A DNA stretch of 7,327 nucleotides. Source: an uncultured Oscillospiraceae bacterium. Lineage in GTDB: Bacteria > Bacillota > Clostridia > Oscillospirales > Oscillospiraceae. This document shows, piece by piece, positions 6,123 to 7,327 of the stretch (the first letter of the stretch is position 1; the number at the start of each line of letters is the position of its first letter). Where the stretch lies: assembly GCA_944385595.1 (NCBI GenBank), contig CALWXY010000194.1, forward strand, positions 1-7,327, in the 5' to 3' direction. The translations under genes and the position numbers were made by a program. The notes beneath the pieces are model-generated. The model made no database searches. It saw nothing but the letters and a program-made list of their open reading frames with translations, and was not told where the DNA came from.

Positions 6123-6599
6123 TTATGCTTGAGAAGCAATAGGCAATGTCGCAATATCAATAATTACACCTTGAGAAATATCAAATTCACCAAGTACGCG
6201 CACTTCACCATGATGAATATTTTTTAAAAACCAATCAATCTGTCGCCCCCAATCAATTTTATCGCCTTTTTCCGTCTGCAGTCTATCCTTTGGTATGTTG
6301 AAAAAAGCCAAAATAATAGGGTCCGGAGTTCGCGCTCCCGCCGCTTTCACCTGTTCTATGGCATGCATTTGGTCGCTGGTCAAATCGGGCAAATCGTATC
6401 TCAGCGGCTCCATTCCTCGCCACAACCAGTATGCCACATACCCTAATTCACCGCACACCCAGGCATTTTGAGCATATGTATTGGCTTTGTCTGGATCAAA
6501 TGTAAGATATGTCTCATTATATTGGTATGTAGCACAATTGTTATGCCGCAATGTTGCCTTGCTGTAGGCGTTAAGAACTTTGACATGTAACGCGCCTAG
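6123..6599 (-). pseudogene. 5'-truncated gene, ADP-ribosyltransferase-like C-terminal region (tentative)
   Basis: An open frame that ends in TAA at 6123 but lacks a proper beginning. Protein-like sequence can be followed upstream past the TTG at 6551 (preceded only by a weak AAGG) as LGALHVKVLNAYSKATLRHN, up to about 6599; beyond that the same frame gives arginine-rich nonsense to a stop at 6636-6638. No in-frame ATG precedes it. The pattern NETYLTFDPDKANTYAQ, then PIILAFFNIPKDRL, then VRVLGEFDI resembles the middle and end of ART-fold proteins (a Tyr-Leu-Thr strand, a helix ending in YA, a 'value-of-IP' strand, a final 'RV.GEFDI' strand). The N-terminal strand that would hold the first catalytic residue is missing. 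Base composition is clearly more AT-rich than in the feo genes, suggesting acquired DNA. The family call is my pattern judgement only; it may instead be an unnamed phage or island protein. It is probably inactive, unless initiated at TTG 6551 as a 142-residue protein. Confidence 0.5.
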
Positions 6600-6688
6600 C
6601 CGGCTTTCTCGGCGCCGAAGGTGTCGGAGAACAGTTCAATGAAAAGATCCTCGGCACTGCTGCCGGAGGCGGAGCGGTAGGTTGGCAT
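6596..6688 (-). pseudogene. 30-codon N-terminal stump of a larger gene
   Basis: ATG at 6688 to TAG at 6596 on the - strand, 30 residues. It has a good ribosome binding site, AGGTGAT (6699-6694), that contains the stop codon of the upstream nuclease-fold gene, so it would be translated by coupling. The peptide contains SSAEDLFIELFSDTFGAEK, which looks like the start of a real domain: from memory, some large helicase-type proteins with an N-terminal nuclease-like region begin this way. It ends abruptly after FGAEKAG, where a homologue would run on. What follows is in another frame and of another protein type. I read it as the remnant left by a deletion or recombination. It could still make a short peptide. 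The parent family is uncertain. Confidence 0.45.
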
Positions 6689-6693
6689 GGAGA

Positions 6694-6700
6694 TCACCTC
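6694..6700 (-). promoter_or_regulatory. Ribosome binding site embedded in the preceding stop codon
   Basis: GAGGTGA on the - strand is both the end of the nuclease-fold gene (AGG TGA, Arg-stop) and the Shine-Dalgarno sequence for the ATG at 6688, 5 nt further on. This indicates that the intact ancestor of the stump was translationally coupled to the nuclease-fold gene, so the two products probably worked together. Confidence 0.6.
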
Positions 6701-7161
6701 AGCTTTGCGGAATGAAAATATTGTTCTTCTCTATATGGTTCAAGAAGCGATAAGTTCTTTTTTGAAAGATTAATTCCCCATTCCGGGGCACTTTTCTGCC
6801 CTGGTTTATCGTAGTCTCGATTTACAAACAGTGCATTAGGATTATTCCAAGTTTGAGATGGAATGACATAACAGCTTGGGAGAGCACCATTTGAAAATAA
6901 CAGCAGAAACACCAGTCGGTCAGGAGAAAGCGCCATTTTATCTTTTCGGATATAGACATAGTCCAGACCACGAACGGCCTTTACTTGAATTTCATAGTAT
7001 TGACCATCATTTGGATCTCTTGCAACAAAGTCCACGCCATGATCATCCACTTCAGAGGTGTAAACATCATATCCGAAGGAGGCAAACTCCATCTTGGCGT
7101 AGTACTCTGCATATCGTCCCAACTGGAGATGGGATAGTTCTGACCAGTTTGTATTCGGCAT
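6694..7161 (-). CDS. Small PD-(D/E)xK nuclease-fold protein, function unknown
   Basis: A 155-residue soluble protein with no signal peptide or membrane segment. The N-terminal half fits a restriction-endonuclease-like core: helix LGRYAEYYAKMEF with Glu 19, then SEVDDHGVDFVARD with Asp 44, then YYEIQVKA with Glu 57, Gln 59 and Lys 61. This is the D...(E/Q)xK arrangement of DUF4365/Mrr-like proteins, which act on DNA in restriction, repair or mobile-element contexts. The spacing (12 residues between Asp 44 and Glu 57) suits the fold. The C-terminal half (VFLLLFSNGALPSCYVIPSQ, then NRDYDKPG) continues the fold's strands; SAPEWGINLSKKNL looks like the tail. ATG at 7161 follows GGAGA (7168-7172) by 6 nt. 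It lies 21 nt after the preceding gene and overlaps the ribosome binding site of the following stump, so it was part of an operon. Composition is AT-richer than the feo genes. It appears intact; the target and partners are unknown. Confidence 0.7.
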   Translation of the reverse strand: MPNTNWSELSHLQLGRYAEYYAKMEFASFGYDVYTSEVDDHGVDFVARDPNDGQYYEIQVKAVRGLDYVYIRKDKMALSPDRLVFLLLFSNGALPSCYVIPSQTWNNPNALFVNRDYDKPGQKSAPEWGINLSKKNLSLLEPYREEQYFHSAKLR

Positions 7162-7182
7162 TTTTGTTCTCCAATACTTCTT

Positions 7183-7326
7183 TCAGCGGGCCTTTTTGCA
7201 CCACATCCGCAGGTACTGCGCCGGTACTTTAGATGGCTCCGCCTTGCCAATGGGCGCAACTGATTTGTGGGTGTCGGAAATCTTTGAAATCTCGCGATTC
7301 AGGGCAGTATTGATGACTTGTTTGTA
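7183..7326 (-). CDS. C-terminal end of an unidentified protein (5' end outside the window)
   Basis: Read on the - strand, the frame is open from the window edge to TGA at 7185-7183, giving 47 residues. They look like genuine protein (NREISKISDTHKSVAPIGKA, then a basic end, YLRMWCKKAR). The mixed helical composition, the ordinary codon use, and the 21-nt gap to the ribosome-binding-site-equipped start of the next gene support a real gene at the head of the same operon. I do not recognise the family. The basic, aromatic-containing tail would suit a nucleic-acid-binding protein, which is only a suggestion. Confidence 0.6.
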   Translation of the reverse strand, partial: YKQVINTALNREISKISDTHKSVAPIGKAEPSKVPAQYLRMWCKKAR

Positions 7327-7327
7327 G

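Noticed and set aside
6011..6605. Shared 9-mer TAGCCGGCT at 6011-6019 and 6597-6605 as attachment-site repeats
   Set aside because: Nine-base matches are expected many times by chance in a window of this size, and no longer identity flanks it.
6876..7259. Open frames on both strands overlapping the nuclease-fold gene
   Set aside because: They have no ribosome binding site and no protein-like pattern, and are incompatible with the well-supported gene at 6694-7161.

Overview
The window looks like chromosomal DNA of a GC-rich Clostridia member (Firmicutes; a gut Oscillospirales-type organism is my best guess). This rests on Firmicutes-typical genes (the ACT-domain/UPF0210 pair, a DUF896/YnzC-type protein), strong GGAGG-like ribosome binding sites, a lipoprotein-anchored TctC protein, and a FeoB of the 'GCNAAG' type that I associate with Clostridia. 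No species can be named from the sequence.

Layout. (1) Positions 2-2296, + strand: a tight four-gene run of yfbR (5'-deoxynucleotidase, 5' end cut by the window edge), an ACT-domain protein, a UPF0210/PFL-family protein and a DUF896/YnzC-type protein. Gaps are 4, 18 and 2 nt, and the run ends at a hairpin terminator at 2302-2337. (2) Positions 2340-3588, + strand: an AT-rich promoter region with an extended -10 box and a small leader hairpin, then an orphan TctC-type solute-binding lipoprotein ending at a strong terminator, probably bidirectional. (3) Positions 3599-5799, - strand: feoA-feoB ferrous iron uptake genes, translationally coupled through a TTGA overlap. feoB starts at TTG behind a perfect GGAGG, has a Cys-rich G domain and lacks the usual G4 Asn. 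(4) About 5870-6080: a GC-rich stretch full of inverted repeats and with no convincing gene, possibly a dispersed intergenic repeat or structured RNA. (5) Positions 6083-7327, - strand: an AT-richer, apparently acquired segment. It holds the C-terminal end of an unidentified gene, a small PD-(D/E)xK nuclease-fold protein, a 30-codon N-terminal gene stump coupled to it, and then, out of frame, the 5'-truncated remainder of a different gene that looks ADP-ribosyltransferase-like.

How the genes fit together: regions 1-3 look like ordinary core functions (nucleotide pool maintenance, small-molecule sensing, carboxylate binding, Fe2+ import). Region 5 looks like a decaying defence or mobile-element cluster in which a deletion or recombination fused the stump of one gene to the tail of another near position 6597. 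I see no complete new system. The most interesting parts are the junction and nuclease module, the structured intergenic region, and the altered FeoB G domain.
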